From Streptomyces endocoffeicus (lineage in GTDB: Bacteria; Actinomycetota; Actinomycetes; Streptomycetales; Streptomycetaceae): a stretch of 53,498 nucleotides of DNA. A program made the position numbers and the translations under genes. The stretch's first letter is position 1. Every line of letters begins with the position of its first letter. Positions 15,092 through 25,172 of this stretch are shown one piece after another. The stretch is taken from assembly GCF_016741935.1 (NCBI RefSeq), contig NZ_JAERRG010000047.1:1-53498 (forward strand), written 5' to 3'. The notes below the pieces were generated by a model that made no database searches, was not told the origin of the DNA, and worked only from the letters and a program-made list of their open reading frames with translations.

Positions 15092-17733
15092 TGATGCCTC
15101 CGAACGGGGGAAGCGGCCTCGGACGGGCCGGACGATTCGACAGCGGGAGTGCGCTCCGCATTGGTGAGGAAGGCGATGACGCGCTGCTGTTGTTGCTTGG
15201 CGATGGCGACCAACTCGCTCACCGGCCGGGCGGCCGCCCTGTCGTCGGCGGCCCGGTTGAGAGCTCCGACGCTTCTGGTTCGGGCGAGCCGGGGGAAGAC
15301 CTCGGACAGCTCCGGTCCCCGAACCTGCAACGGCCCGACGCGACGGCCGTCGACGGTGAGACTCATGTAGTGGTGGTACCGGTCGAGCTCGGTGACCTCG
15401 ACCGGGTCGACCTGATCCCCCCACTCATTGGTGATATGCCGGATCGCATCCAGCGACCCGGCCGTGGTGGACAGGGTGGAGGAGTTCTGCATCAAGGAGG
15501 CACGCACTTCGGGAGACAGCCGCTGGAGCAGCTGGGTCATGCCGTGCACCCGCACCTTGAACTTGCGCAGCTGCTCCAGGATTTCCGCGATGCTGCTGCC
15601 GGCGGCCCCGTCCAGGGAAATGAGCTCGTCCAGGTAGGCCCGGAACGGCACCCGATGACGTTCGTCCACATCACGCCGCGAGAGACCCGCGCGCAACAGG
15701 TCGCGCACGAGCAGCGCCACCAGCAGCCGGTCGGTCGGACCGTTGCCCGCCGGGCAGATCCACACGACCATCCTGGCATCCATAGCGGCACGGATGTAGT
15801 AGGCCCCCACCGGGCTGCCGAGCATGGCGTACGTGGCCGGATTGGCCGCGAGCCGGTCCAGCGGGTTCAGGACCGTCGGCAGCGCGTCCGGAGGTATCGC
15901 CGCGAACGACGTGCGCCACCAGGCGGCCCGCTCGCTGTCGAGCGCTCCGAGGACCGCACCGCGGAAGGTTGGGTCAACCAGCAACGGCCGGACGTGGAAG
16001 ATCGTGGCCTGGCACTCAGGCATCTGTTCCCGGCTGGCCGCAGCGTTCACTGTGACCAGGGCCTCCACGGCCTTGGTCAGGATCGTGATGGCCCGGGGAG
16101 CGGTAACGTCGCTCCAGCCCAGCGCGGAGCCCAGCGCGTCCACCACCGCGCCCACGACTTCATGGGCCCGCTGCCCACGGTCCATCCCCAGCGGATTCCA
16201 GCAGCCCACCCGCGACCGTGGCCCCGCAACGGCAAGATCAATCCGTGCGATCCGCTCCATGATCGCCTCGTGGGCCAGATAGGGGGCCGCTCGTTTCCAC
16301 GAATCACCGTGCGGATCCACATAAGCCAAGCCGTGGCCAGCGTGCGCGGCTCCCACCGCCTGACACAGAGCCCGCTCGGTCTTTCCTCCTCCCGCCTTGC
16401 CGACGGCCACCTCGTTCAAGGTCTCCTCTTCGCGCGTCGCCAGCAGCCGCCACCGGCCATCCGCGCCGCGATGCCAGCCCTGAAGCAGCAGCTCCGGATT
16501 CCCGACCCTGAAGGTGGGCACGTCACCCGACAGCAAGGGCAGACGGCAGTGCATAGTCGGTGGTTTGAGCAGCCCAGCGATCTCCTCAAGATGAACCCAG
16601 TTGGTGCGCGGCGGCAGCATCTGGCCCGTGCGCCAGCGGTGATCGAACACCCGGCACCAGGGCCGCCGGTCCGGGCCGAACCTGACGGGGCCCCACAGTT
16701 TGCCCATCCAGGCGAACCGGGCCCGTGCGGCGAACACGTCGAGTACGGCCTGAACCTGCTGCATGCGGCGCTCGGCCCGCGTCACCGTATTGGAAGCACA
16801 GCGCACCATCAGCTGGACCCGCACCAGGTGCGCCTCCTCAGCCAGCTTCCCCAGTACCTTCTCCCGGTCCACACGGCGAGGAGCGGGCGGCATCATGACA
16901 CGCCGCTGCGGATATTCGCTCCGGCCAGAGCCGCCTGGCGTCAGCAGCCGTGAGAGGTGGTGCGCGACGGAGTCCTCCACCTCACGGAAGTCCTGCCGCA
17001 TCCACCGTGAGGCGCGGTGCGCTTCACGTCGTTCACGCTGCCGCGCGGCCTCGATGACCTGCCAACGCCGGGCTTTGAGCCGCCAGCGCGGGGCCGGCTG
17101 GAGATCCAGACACACCTCGGCCAAGTCCCCCAGCTCTGCACGCAGGTCGGCGACCGCGTCCACCAGCGGCTGCAGCGGATCAGGCTCCAGCGGCACTTCC
17201 CTCAGCCGTGCGCCTGCCCCGCCATGCAGGGCGAACTGGGCCCGGACCACATACTTCCGCTGCTTGTCCCGCGCGACCGGAGCGATCTTCTCGCATCGCA
17301 CCTGCGCATACGGTGAATTCCGCAGGAGCTGCACCGCCCCGGCCGGCGCCTCCACCCGGTACGACAGAGGGCGAGAGCCGTCCGCACGCATCCGGATCCG
17401 CACCGCCTTGGCCCGCCGCGGAGTCCACCACGGCACGGCCACCGCCGAGCGGGCCAGCAGCGTCCCGTACCGGAAGATCTCCTCAGTAGACGGTTCGAAC
17501 CGCCTGGACGGAACCAGCTCAACCGCCACACGCTTCCTGGTCGCCCGATTGGCGAGTCGACGCCTGACATAGAACCCCGCGCCATACAGCAGCAGCACGG
17601 CCAGCATCAGCCACAGCCACTGATCCACCACCCACTCCACCAGACCGACCGGGGCTCCCAGCGCGCCGGCGGCCTGCCGGATATCAGACGGTGTGCCGGT
17701 CAGCGCGCTTGCCATCACCGTGACGGTGTCCAC
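15088..17733 (-). CDS. VirD4/TraD-like conjugative coupling ATPase
   Basis: An 881-residue P-loop ATPase. There is one membrane helix at about residues 36-55 (DQWLWLMLAVLLLYGAGFYV), then a long region before the motor domain. Walker A is AVGKAGGGKT at about 443-452, followed by YVDPHGDSWKRAAPYL. Walker B is AYLDELISLDG at about 699-709. Downstream are FKVRVHGMTQLLQRLSPEVR and SSTLSTTAGS, typical of coupling proteins of the TraG/VirD4/HerA group. It would pump DNA from the cytoplasm into the type IV channel. Its stop overlaps the replication-relaxation gene, and its start overlaps the end of the secreted accessory gene by 19 nt. Confidence 0.85.
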   Translation of the reverse strand: MDTVTVMASALTGTPSDIRQAAGALGAPVGLVEWVVDQWLWLMLAVLLLYGAGFYVRRRLANRATRKRVAVELVPSRRFEPSTEEIFRYGTLLARSAVAVPWWTPRRAKAVRIRMRADGSRPLSYRVEAPAGAVQLLRNSPYAQVRCEKIAPVARDKQRKYVVRAQFALHGGAGARLREVPLEPDPLQPLVDAVADLRAELGDLAEVCLDLQPAPRWRLKARRWQVIEAARQRERREAHRASRWMRQDFREVEDSVAHHLSRLLTPGGSGRSEYPQRRVMMPPAPRRVDREKVLGKLAEEAHLVRVQLMVRCASNTVTRAERRMQQVQAVLDVFAARARFAWMGKLWGPVRFGPDRRPWCRVFDHRWRTGQMLPPRTNWVHLEEIAGLLKPPTMHCRLPLLSGDVPTFRVGNPELLLQGWHRGADGRWRLLATREEETLNEVAVGKAGGGKTERALCQAVGAAHAGHGLAYVDPHGDSWKRAAPYLAHEAIMERIARIDLAVAGPRSRVGCWNPLGMDRGQRAHEVVGAVVDALGSALGWSDVTAPRAITILTKAVEALVTVNAAASREQMPECQATIFHVRPLLVDPTFRGAVLGALDSERAAWWRTSFAAIPPDALPTVLNPLDRLAANPATYAMLGSPVGAYYIRAAMDARMVVWICPAGNGPTDRLLVALLVRDLLRAGLSRRDVDERHRVPFRAYLDELISLDGAAGSSIAEILEQLRKFKVRVHGMTQLLQRLSPEVRASLMQNSSTLSTTAGSLDAIRHITNEWGDQVDPVEVTELDRYHHYMSLTVDGRRVGPLQVRGPELSEVFPRLARTRSVGALNRAADDRAAARPVSELVAIAKQQQQRVIAFLTNAERTPAVESSGPSEAASPVRRHQ

Positions 17734-18398
17734 CTGCTACCTCCATTCCGAGTAAGGAACACCTGTGCCGTGCGGTTGTCGATGTCATCGGTCCCAGACG
17801 GGGAGGCCCCGGCCCACACCAGCTGCACCACCACCCGGCCGCCTGCTGCGCGGCGGGCGATGGCGGCCTGGATGCGGAAGTGGCGGTAGGGGCGGACCTC
17901 TGTGCCTGTGAAGTAGTCGGGCCACCGCTGCCTGCCGCGGCCGGTGACCTCGGCCGTCCACACCGCGGACCCGAGCTGGACCAGGCGCCGCTCGGCCTGA
18001 CGGGAAAGGTCGGGAGGGGAGGAACGGTCGAGCGCGCGCTGGACGGCGGTGTTTCCGGCGGGCCCGTCGCCGGGCGGCGGCAGTACCTCGTGCCCGGTCG
18101 GCGCGGCTTCCCTCCGCGGGCCGTGTGCGCGGAGCGTCGGCCCCGTGGAGCGCCTCGGCACAGCCGGTGAACCCGCCGATGCTGGAGCGGACTTCTGCGG
18201 CGACGAGCGGGTGCTGGGCTGAGCGGGTGCCTCGTTGCCGCCGCTGTTGCCCTGGCCCAGCAGTACGCCCCCGGCCAGGGCGAGAACGCTGGCTGTACTC
18301 AGCATCGCCAGGACAGAACGGCGGGACCGGCGAGCCGGTTCGGTACGAGTGGGGAGGTGCTCGTGCGGATGGGCGCTCTTCCGGATCAAGGTCACCAT
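17715..18398 (-). CDS. Secreted or membrane-anchored accessory protein of the conjugation operon
   Basis: Start at ATG 18398, overlapping the transglycosylase stop by 7 nt; 227 residues. It has a basic N-terminus, one hydrophobic segment (SVLAMLSTASVLALAGGVLL, about residues 29-48), a Ser/Pro/Ala-rich linker and a compact C-terminal domain (VQLGSAVWTAEVTGRGRQ, YRHFRIQAAIARRAAGGRVV, VQLVWAG). The pattern fits a surface-exposed conjugation component, and in some actinomycete operons such a gene lies beside the VirB1-like hydrolase. No catalytic motif is visible. Confidence 0.7.
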   Translation of the reverse strand: MVTLIRKSAHPHEHLPTRTEPARRSRRSVLAMLSTASVLALAGGVLLGQGNSGGNEAPAQPSTRSSPQKSAPASAGSPAVPRRSTGPTLRAHGPRREAAPTGHEVLPPPGDGPAGNTAVQRALDRSSPPDLSRQAERRLVQLGSAVWTAEVTGRGRQRWPDYFTGTEVRPYRHFRIQAAIARRAAGGRVVVQLVWAGASPSGTDDIDNRTAQVFLTRNGGSRWTPSR

Positions 18399-19507
18399 GG
18401 CCGGGCTCCTCCGGCGTAGTCGGACATGACGCTCACCGGGTCGACTCGCACCTTCGTGCCGGGCCGCAGGGCGTTGATCATCTTGCCGTTGCCGAGGTAG
18501 ATGCCGACGTGGTGGATGGTGCCGTCCGCGGTGGGGACGTAGCCGAAGAACACCAGGTCGCCTGGCCGGAGCGCCTTCACGCCAGCGGAAGCGGGGATAC
18601 GGCGTCCCACCCCGGCCTGTGCGGCGGCGGTCCGTGGGAGGGTTATCCCTGCCTGGGCGTAGGCGTAGCTGGCCAGCCCCGAGCAGTCGAACCCCCGGAT
18701 GTGTTCGCCGGAGGATCCGCCCGGGCTGCAGCAGATCCCGTGGGACGGGCCGTTGACGGATCCGCCACCCCAGGAGTAGGGCTTGCCGCGCTGGCTGAGC
18801 GCGGCCGCCAGGACCGTCCGGGCCTTGCCGGTGACTCCTTTGATCGATGCGGCGCTGCTGGTGGTCTTGTAGCGGCTGATCCACCCCATCACGTCGGCGA
18901 CATAGGCGGCGGAGTGGTTGTAGGAGCGTATGGCCGTCTCCAGTTGCTGCCGCTGGGTCAGGTCACGCCCCTTTCCGCACAGGTAGACCGCCGCGCTCAG
19001 CGCCGCGTCGTCGACGTTGTGTGGGTCCTTCACGCCGTCGTTGTTGCCGTCCTTGCCGACGGTGCGGAAGGTGGCGGGCAGGAACTGGAAGGGGCCGACG
19101 GCCCGCTCGCCGTCCGGATCTCCGTCCCACCGGCCGTGGTCGGTGTCCGGCACGGGCGTGGTGTTACCGCCCGCCCCGGATCCATCGAGTCCCGGGCCCA
19201 GGATGCGCGGCCGGACCTCCCCGTCGGAGCGGACGGTGCGGCCGACCGCATGCCCGGACTCGACCTTGGCGATCCCCGCGAGGATCTGCCACTGCATCCC
19301 CCGGCACCCGGCCCGGTACGACTGGACGCCCTCGGCGGCCGCGATGTAGGCGGTGAGCATACGGGCCGGGATGTCAGCGGCGGCCGCTGCGTTGGCCGTG
19401 GTCCCGCCCGAGCCGGAGGACGCCGACATCGACATCATCAGCGGCCCCGCGCAGCACACCAGCGCGAAAAACAGCGTTACTCCCAGGCACCCCATCTTCC
19501 GTTTCAC
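18392..19507 (-). CDS. VirB1-like lytic transglycosylase with NlpC/P60 endopeptidase domain
   Basis: A 371-residue cell-wall hydrolase with an N-terminal signal or membrane segment (CLGVTLFFALVCCAGPLMMS). The first catalytic domain is a soluble-transglycosylase fold: WQILAGIAKVESGHA supplies the catalytic Glu, then AVGPFQFLPATFRTVG and NVDDAALSAAVYLC. The second domain is NlpC/P60 with GFDCSGLASYAYAQAG (catalytic Cys) and TIHHVGIYLGNGKMI (catalytic His). It opens peptidoglycan for the conjugation channel. This two-domain arrangement is standard in Gram-positive type IV systems. It overlaps the VirB6-like gene by 4 nt. Confidence 0.93.
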   Translation of the reverse strand: MKRKMGCLGVTLFFALVCCAGPLMMSMSASSGSGGTTANAAAAADIPARMLTAYIAAAEGVQSYRAGCRGMQWQILAGIAKVESGHAVGRTVRSDGEVRPRILGPGLDGSGAGGNTTPVPDTDHGRWDGDPDGERAVGPFQFLPATFRTVGKDGNNDGVKDPHNVDDAALSAAVYLCGKGRDLTQRQQLETAIRSYNHSAAYVADVMGWISRYKTTSSAASIKGVTGKARTVLAAALSQRGKPYSWGGGSVNGPSHGICCSPGGSSGEHIRGFDCSGLASYAYAQAGITLPRTAAAQAGVGRRIPASAGVKALRPGDLVFFGYVPTADGTIHHVGIYLGNGKMINALRPGTKVRVDPVSVMSDYAGGARPW

Positions 19508-22116
19508 GACTGGTCACCGCCCTCGTCCCCGGGGTCACCCCGCCGTAGCCGTCGCTCCTCGACATCGCGGTCGGTCCACCGTGGCCGTCGCTCCCAGGTG
19601 GAGCGCTGGGCTTCCATCAGGGCGTCGAGGATCCGCCGACGGGCCTCGCGGCGCGGATCTACACCGGCGCTGGAGGAGGCCGCGGGCCGCGAACCGCCGA
19701 TGTGTGAGTGCGGGCGGTCCGGCGAAGTCGATAGGACAGCGGCCGTGGCGGCCGTTGTCACGCTGCGGCGTACGGCGGCAGAGGCAGCCGGACCGTAGAC
19801 CTGCGCGGTGGTCGCGGCCCGCTGCCCGGCCCGGTCCACCGCCTGGCCGGCTCGGACAGCTGCGCGACCGACCGGCTCCCAGCTCCGGGCGTCGGTGCGT
19901 ACCTGGTTGCTGTAGACCCGCAGCTGAGTGCGGGCATCCTGCGTCGCCCGGCTGGCACGGCCGCGGCCGCGGGACAGGGCCGCGGGCAGTCCGTAGGTGG
20001 AGTAGTAGGCCAGACGCCCACCTCGCCGGGCGATGCGGTAGCCGCGGAGCCGCACCATGCGGTTGTGGACCCGGGTTCCCAGCAGCGTCCGCCCATCCCT
20101 AGGGTCGTAGAGGATGTCCCCGGTCCACCGGTCGACGATCCTCCTGTCGCTTCCCTCCCGAGCGGAATCTGCTGTCAGTTCCCTCCGCCCCGAATCGTCA
20201 TCGCCGCCATCGCCGTCGCTGCTGCCTGCGGCGGTGGGCTTGCGCCACCGGTCGAGCTTGGCGTCGTCCGGGCGGCGGCCGATCAACAGACCGTAGGCGC
20301 TTCCGAGGGCGAGACGGCCTGCGATGAGGGCGGGAGCCAGACCACGGCGTGCTTCGGCGGCGGCATCCCCCAGCAGCTGCCCGGAGTCGACGGGCATGCC
20401 GGTCCCGTCGGTCAGGGCCATCGCGTTGTTGAGGAGCTTGTGGCGCATGCCCAGGGCGGCGTGGGCCGGGGACCCGCTGCCGAGGGCCATCAGTCCCGGG
20501 GACCGCCCGAAGCTGGCCGAGCCGTGCATGGCCAGGGCCGCGCCGATCTCGGAGGTGTCACCGGGCAGATGGCTACCGCCGACCTTGGCGTAGCGCATGC
20601 GCATCGCCATCCGGGACCCGAACTCGCTGGCGCCTCGCAGCAGGCGGCGGTGGAAGGCGAGGGCGGCCAGTGCCAGGGCGTCGACGAGGAGTAGCCGCTC
20701 GACCATCAGGTCCGGTCCGTTGGTCAGTACCGCGTCCACGCCGATCCCGAAGGCGGGCAGGAAGCCGGCGGTGACGAACATCAGGAGGACGGAGATGAGG
20801 AAGATGGACGCCCATCGCCAGACGACCATGCGGCTGGGGCCGGGCAGCATGCCCCAGACGAGGGCGACGCCGCCGACCGCGGCGGCGCCGACGTCGGCGC
20901 CCTGGGCGCCGAGCAGGACCAGGGCCATGGTGCTGGCCAAGGCGGTGATCAGAATGACGGCGATCAGCAGCAGCAGCACCGCGCCGACCCGGTCCCATGT
21001 CGGATTCTCGGCGTAGGCGGCGGCCGCTTTCCCGGTGTCTCCGGCGTCCTCCATGTCCTTCATGAAGTCGTCGAAGTCGCTCTCGGAGGGATTGAGCGCG
21101 CTCAGCGGATCGGTCTTGAGCTTGATCGTGTCCCCGATCTCATGGAGCGTCGCCTCCCGGCGGCTCTCTCCCCGCAGGCAGTACTCCAGGGCCCGGCCGG
21201 TCAGCGGGGCGGGCTCGGCTTTGCAGACCTTCTCCCGCTCGGCCCGCTTGGCCGCCGTGTCGTACTCCTTGCCCCGCACCCACTTCAGGTGGGCGGCGTA
21301 CGCCTGTCTGTCGCCGGGGTCTTTCGGGTCGAGGATCCGGCCGTACTGCAGCAGCTGGTAGGGCTTGACGACCAGGACGTCGGTGAGCACGTCCTGGATG
21401 GGCTGGGCGACCGAGGCGGCGTGGACGTCGGTGTCCTTGCACGCGTCCTGGATGGGGCCCATGACCATGTCGCACGGGTCGTCGCTGCTGCCGTCTCCCC
21501 AGTGGCTGTCCACCGTGATCTGGGTGACCTCCATGGCGGCCTGGTGCGTCTGCTCCAGCGGGCCGTGGCGGCCCAGCAGGTAGTCGGGGCGGATCAGACT
21601 GCTGGCGGCGATCGCCGCGATCACCAGCGTCAGCACGATCTCCCCGAGCCCGCGGCCGACCTTGCCGCGCTGGAAGAGGATCAGCCCGAAGACGAACGCC
21701 CAGGACAGCAACAGCCCTTTGAGACCGAGCGTGTCCACGACGATCCTGTTGTACTCGTCGGACACCTCCTGCGCGGGCCGCAGCAGGAGCTTGAGCAGCG
21801 GAAAGTCGAACGCGGTCTTGATGAGCCAGCAGGCCAGGCCCACCATCAGCCGCACCAGCGTGAACAGCCCGCCGAGCAGCAGCGTGCGCACCTGCCCGCC
21901 GACGTTCGTCACCTTCCCGCCGTCGGCGCCGAGCTCGTACCGGTTCAGCGGGGCACCCTCGCCCGTGCGGATGTTCAGCGGCGCCAACAGCCCGCCGCCG
22001 CTCTCCCCTTTACCGTCCGCCGCGGCGGCGACCGAGGTATTCACGATCACGAACACGACCGCGATCAGCACCACGAATCCGGCCGCCCGCAGCGTGCCCC
22101 GGTCCAGCCGCCTCAC
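19504..22116 (-). CDS. VirB6/TrbL-like polytopic conjugation membrane protein
   Basis: An 870-residue protein with a signal-like N-terminal helix (AAGFVVLIAVVFVIVNTSVA), then several membrane helices: LLLGGLFTLVRLMVGLACWL, LLLSWAFVFGLILF, IVLTLVIAAIAAS, and a second set around residues 370-490 (VGAVLLLLIAVILITALAS, WASIFLISVLLMFVTAGFL). A hydrophilic region with HQAAMEVTQITVDSHWGDGS lies between the sets. The C-terminal third is a soluble, charged tail ending near RDVEERRLRRGDPGDEGG. Topology and position between VirB4 and the VirB1-like hydrolase match the VirB6/TcpH-like pore component of actinomycete systems. Sequence similarity alone would not prove it. Confidence 0.78.
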   Translation of the reverse strand: MRRLDRGTLRAAGFVVLIAVVFVIVNTSVAAAADGKGESGGGLLAPLNIRTGEGAPLNRYELGADGGKVTNVGGQVRTLLLGGLFTLVRLMVGLACWLIKTAFDFPLLKLLLRPAQEVSDEYNRIVVDTLGLKGLLLSWAFVFGLILFQRGKVGRGLGEIVLTLVIAAIAASSLIRPDYLLGRHGPLEQTHQAAMEVTQITVDSHWGDGSSDDPCDMVMGPIQDACKDTDVHAASVAQPIQDVLTDVLVVKPYQLLQYGRILDPKDPGDRQAYAAHLKWVRGKEYDTAAKRAEREKVCKAEPAPLTGRALEYCLRGESRREATLHEIGDTIKLKTDPLSALNPSESDFDDFMKDMEDAGDTGKAAAAYAENPTWDRVGAVLLLLIAVILITALASTMALVLLGAQGADVGAAAVGGVALVWGMLPGPSRMVVWRWASIFLISVLLMFVTAGFLPAFGIGVDAVLTNGPDLMVERLLLVDALALAALAFHRRLLRGASEFGSRMAMRMRYAKVGGSHLPGDTSEIGAALAMHGSASFGRSPGLMALGSGSPAHAALGMRHKLLNNAMALTDGTGMPVDSGQLLGDAAAEARRGLAPALIAGRLALGSAYGLLIGRRPDDAKLDRWRKPTAAGSSDGDGGDDDSGRRELTADSAREGSDRRIVDRWTGDILYDPRDGRTLLGTRVHNRMVRLRGYRIARRGGRLAYYSTYGLPAALSRGRGRASRATQDARTQLRVYSNQVRTDARSWEPVGRAAVRAGQAVDRAGQRAATTAQVYGPAASAAVRRSVTTAATAAVLSTSPDRPHSHIGGSRPAASSSAGVDPRREARRRILDALMEAQRSTWERRPRWTDRDVEERRLRRGDPGDEGGDQS

Positions 22117-22122
22117 GGGCCA

Positions 22123-22506
22123 TCACCGCCGACGCCCGGAGACCGCGCAGACCAGCAGCCCCAGCCCGGCGGGCAGCAGCAACATCACCCACCACGGCCC
22201 GGCAGGTTCGGCACCGGTGCTCTCGCCGGGCAGCGGCTCATGACACCCCTCCGGACCCGGCGCCGGGGAGGAGGAGCCGCACCCCTCCGTCGCCTCCGGC
22301 ACCGGACCGCTCTCGCCCTGGGGCGCGGTGGCGGTGGGACTGAACGCCTTGCCGGTGTGGGGGAGCGCGCCATCCAGCAGGGCCTCGGTCCCGGCCAGCA
22401 GCGCCCAGGCCAGAGCACCCCCGGCCAAGGCCAACAGCACCATGACGGCGACCGAGACCGCCACCCGGCCCCGATGCGTCGCGCGTGCGCGCTTGAGCGG
22501 ATTCAC
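22123..22506 (-). CDS. Small two-helix membrane protein of the conjugation operon
   Basis: A 127-residue protein with a basic N-terminus (MNPLKRARATHRGRVA), one membrane helix at about residues 15-40, a Pro/Ser/Gly-rich loop with two cysteines (EGCGSSSPAPGPEGCH) and a second helix (PWWVMLLLPAGLGLLVCAV) ending in basic residues. It overlaps the VirB4 stop by 4 nt and lies 6 bp before the VirB6-like gene. No family recognised. Context suggests a structural channel subunit. Confidence 0.65.
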   Translation of the reverse strand: MNPLKRARATHRGRVAVSVAVMVLLALAGGALAWALLAGTEALLDGALPHTGKAFSPTATAPQGESGPVPEATEGCGSSSPAPGPEGCHEPLPGESTGAEPAGPWWVMLLLPAGLGLLVCAVSGRRR

Positions 22507-25172
22507 GCCCGCCTCCCCGGGACCGGGGCGGTGGCTGGTCCCGGCTTGCGCAGATCGACACCCTGGCCGGGCAGATCACCAGGGGTGGTGAAGATCTGGT
22601 CCATGATGCGGGCCACAGCAGGCACGATGACCTTGACCTGACCCACCTGCATGGAGGGAAACCGCACCAGCATCTCCCCCTCCCGGCCCGCTTTCCCGAC
22701 CGGGGACAGGCCGGTCGTCACCAGCCGCACCAGGTCCTCGTCCTCCGGGTTGAGGCCGAGGAACTCCAGACCGCGGCGAGCCCGGGCCGGATCGCTGGTG
22801 CGGCTCAGGGCCTTGTACGCCAACAGTCCGCTGACGTCGTGGAGATGCGCCTCATCGGGGGCGCCGAAGATCGCAGCCGCGTTGTGCTTGCGGCCGTCGT
22901 AGGTGATTTCGTGCGCCAGGGCCTGGCCTTCGGCGCTGCTGGTGAGCCAGTAGCACTCGTCCATGACGATCAGGCAGAACCTTGAGGGGTCGGTGAACGC
23001 GGTCCGCCGGGCGATCGCCGCGATCAGATACATCACGGCCCGGCCGATCAGCGCCTCCAGCGGCTGCTGCCGCAGGACTTCGGGCTGAGCGAGGGCTTCC
23101 ATCGGCGGCAGCGTCAGCCCGGCCGTGGTGAGCACGACAAGGTCGTGCCCGGGATCGTCCAGGCGCAGCGGAGGCAGGTCGGGGTCGAAGACCATGCCGG
23201 CCAGGGGGCTGGTCACGACGATCTGCAGCAGATCGGTGAGCGTCTGAGCCGCATCGCGGCGTGCCGGGCCCGCCGTGTCGGAGTCGGCCATGGCCGCCAG
23301 CGCGGTCAGGACCGCGGCCATGGACGGGGCGGGGGCTGCGGCCGCCTCCTCGACGGCCCGGTGCAGCACGGCTCCCATCGTGGTCATCGGCCCGATACCC
23401 AGCTGCAGGGCCAGGTAACTCATCGCGTAATGGGCACCAGTGGGACCCTCGAAGATCCGCAGCGGGTCGATCGACACTCCCGCCGCGGCCGCGTCGATCA
23501 CCTGGCAGGTGCCCGGAGCGGCGGCCTCGGCGAACGCCGCCCACTCACGCACCGGCGTGCGGTCAATCACGATCGCCCGGTCGCCGCGGTCGACCACCGA
23601 GATGGTCAGCAGCTTCTCCAGGACGGATTTACCGCTGCCCAGGTCTCCGATGACCCCCACCGAAGCGGACGCCTGCTGCTGTGGCGCGTCGGCGATGTCG
23701 ACCAGCACGGGCCGCACGGTGCCGCAGTCCAGATCGATCCCGATCAGCGCGCCGCGCCGATCGCCCACTGCGGTGTCGGTGACCGCCCCGCTCATGGCCC
23801 AGTCCTCGGCGAGCTGGACCTGCCGGAACTCCCGTCGGATCTTCGGCGGCCAGGACGCACCCGGCAGCCCGAAGGTCAGCAGCCGCTCCTGCAGACCCAC
23901 CGCCCGGACCGCCCGGTAGTCCGCGCCCCGCAGCAGCCCCGTCAGCGTGCGGGCCCGCGCATCACAGGTCTCGGCCTCCCGGCCCCAGACCGTCAGCACC
24001 GTGACCGGCTGGACCTCGACCTCCACACTGGACCGCGACAGCCGCGCATCCTCCTCGCCCAGATCCTTAGCCGCGCTCGGCAGCGAACCGGGTATGCCGC
24101 TCGGCTTGGCGTCCCACTGGTCGGCCTGGTCGACCAGCTCGTTCTTCTTCTTCCGCAACTGCTCCTTGGCCCGGTCCGCGCTGAGGATCTCCAGCTCGAC
24201 CAGAAAATCCACCGGGAACGCGAGGCTCTCCAGCTGCGCGAACAGGTCCGCGACGTCCTCCGACACCGCCGGCGGCACTTCCGCCAGCACCAGGTGCGCC
24301 TGATACCCGGTGCCCGCCTCGGCCTCCACCTGCAACCAGTTCCGCCGCAGAGGAGACGGGACCGCGGCACGCCACCACGGCTTCCGGCCCGTAGCGGCTC
24401 GACGTCCCTCTCGACGTTCCTGCGGACCCGGCATCTCCTCCTCTCCGGTCTCCTGATGCACACCGGTTTCAAGAGCGCGGCCGCTTTCGGCCAGCCGGGC
24501 ATGGCCCAGATCGGCGTAGGAAGGGGAATGCAGCACCCCGTCGCGCACCCGGCCGCCGTACTGGCCATCGGCCTCGGCATCGGACAGTAGCGGCTCATCC
24601 ATCCCGCGGTGCACGGCGTGCTGCACCATCCACACGATCTCCGCCGGGGTAGCCGGCCGCAGGGGCAGCCCGCTGCCCAGCACCGCCGCCACCCGGTCCG
24701 CCTGCTCCCGGTAGGCGTCAACCGCCGCCCGGCGTACCGGGGTCGGCGGCAGACCGAAGGCAGCCTGCGTATCCGCCCAGACAGAGCCGACCACCGCCGA
24801 CAACGAGGCCCGACCGCCTACGGACGCGGACAGGGGCACCACCAGCCACAGGGTCCGGGTGTGCATCTCCTGCTCTTCCAGCAGATCCAGACCCGCCTCG
24901 ACCGTCTGCACCCAGGCCGGACACCGCTCCAGATCGACACCGTCGACCATCCGCTCGGCGACCTCGGCCGGATCGACCTGCGCGCACAGACCGAACAGCC
25001 GCGGCGCGCCCGACAGCGACCGCACCAGCGAGGTCACCCGGCCCAGCACTTCCTCCCTGACCTGATCCGGGACGTACCGGCCGCCGATCGCGGTGACGCG
25101 CCAGACCCCCCACACCCCGCCGTGTGTGGACCACAGAACGTGCCCGGCCAGGTGCCGGATGGGCACACGCAT
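22503..25172 (-). CDS. VirB4/TraC-type conjugation ATPase
   Basis: Start at ATG 25172, where TAATG couples it to the upstream gene; 889 residues. The N-terminal domain (HLAGHVLWSTHGGVWGVWRV) is followed by a long helical linker. Walker A is GDLGSGKS at about 509-516. RGDRAIVIDRTP follows, Walker B is CLIVMDECYWL at about 733-743, and HNAAAIFGAP is the expected downstream sensor region. These are the motor motifs of VirB4/TraE/HerA-type ATPases that energise assembly and substrate transfer. An upstream ORF extension to 25589 overlaps another gene and is rejected. Confidence 0.9.
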   Translation of the reverse strand: MRVPIRHLAGHVLWSTHGGVWGVWRVTAIGGRYVPDQVREEVLGRVTSLVRSLSGAPRLFGLCAQVDPAEVAERMVDGVDLERCPAWVQTVEAGLDLLEEQEMHTRTLWLVVPLSASVGGRASLSAVVGSVWADTQAAFGLPPTPVRRAAVDAYREQADRVAAVLGSGLPLRPATPAEIVWMVQHAVHRGMDEPLLSDAEADGQYGGRVRDGVLHSPSYADLGHARLAESGRALETGVHQETGEEEMPGPQERREGRRAATGRKPWWRAAVPSPLRRNWLQVEAEAGTGYQAHLVLAEVPPAVSEDVADLFAQLESLAFPVDFLVELEILSADRAKEQLRKKKNELVDQADQWDAKPSGIPGSLPSAAKDLGEEDARLSRSSVEVEVQPVTVLTVWGREAETCDARARTLTGLLRGADYRAVRAVGLQERLLTFGLPGASWPPKIRREFRQVQLAEDWAMSGAVTDTAVGDRRGALIGIDLDCGTVRPVLVDIADAPQQQASASVGVIGDLGSGKSVLEKLLTISVVDRGDRAIVIDRTPVREWAAFAEAAAPGTCQVIDAAAAGVSIDPLRIFEGPTGAHYAMSYLALQLGIGPMTTMGAVLHRAVEEAAAAPAPSMAAVLTALAAMADSDTAGPARRDAAQTLTDLLQIVVTSPLAGMVFDPDLPPLRLDDPGHDLVVLTTAGLTLPPMEALAQPEVLRQQPLEALIGRAVMYLIAAIARRTAFTDPSRFCLIVMDECYWLTSSAEGQALAHEITYDGRKHNAAAIFGAPDEAHLHDVSGLLAYKALSRTSDPARARRGLEFLGLNPEDEDLVRLVTTGLSPVGKAGREGEMLVRFPSMQVGQVKVIVPAVARIMDQIFTTPGDLPGQGVDLRKPGPATAPVPGRRA

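Noticed and set aside
15094..16953. 619-codon plus-strand ORF opposite the coupling ATPase
   Set aside because: Low-complexity composition and no domain. The minus strand carries intact Walker motifs.
21142..22641. 499-codon plus-strand ORF opposite the VirB6-like gene
   Set aside because: Random His/Gln/Arg-rich translation. The opposite strand has membrane helices and overlapping operon structure.
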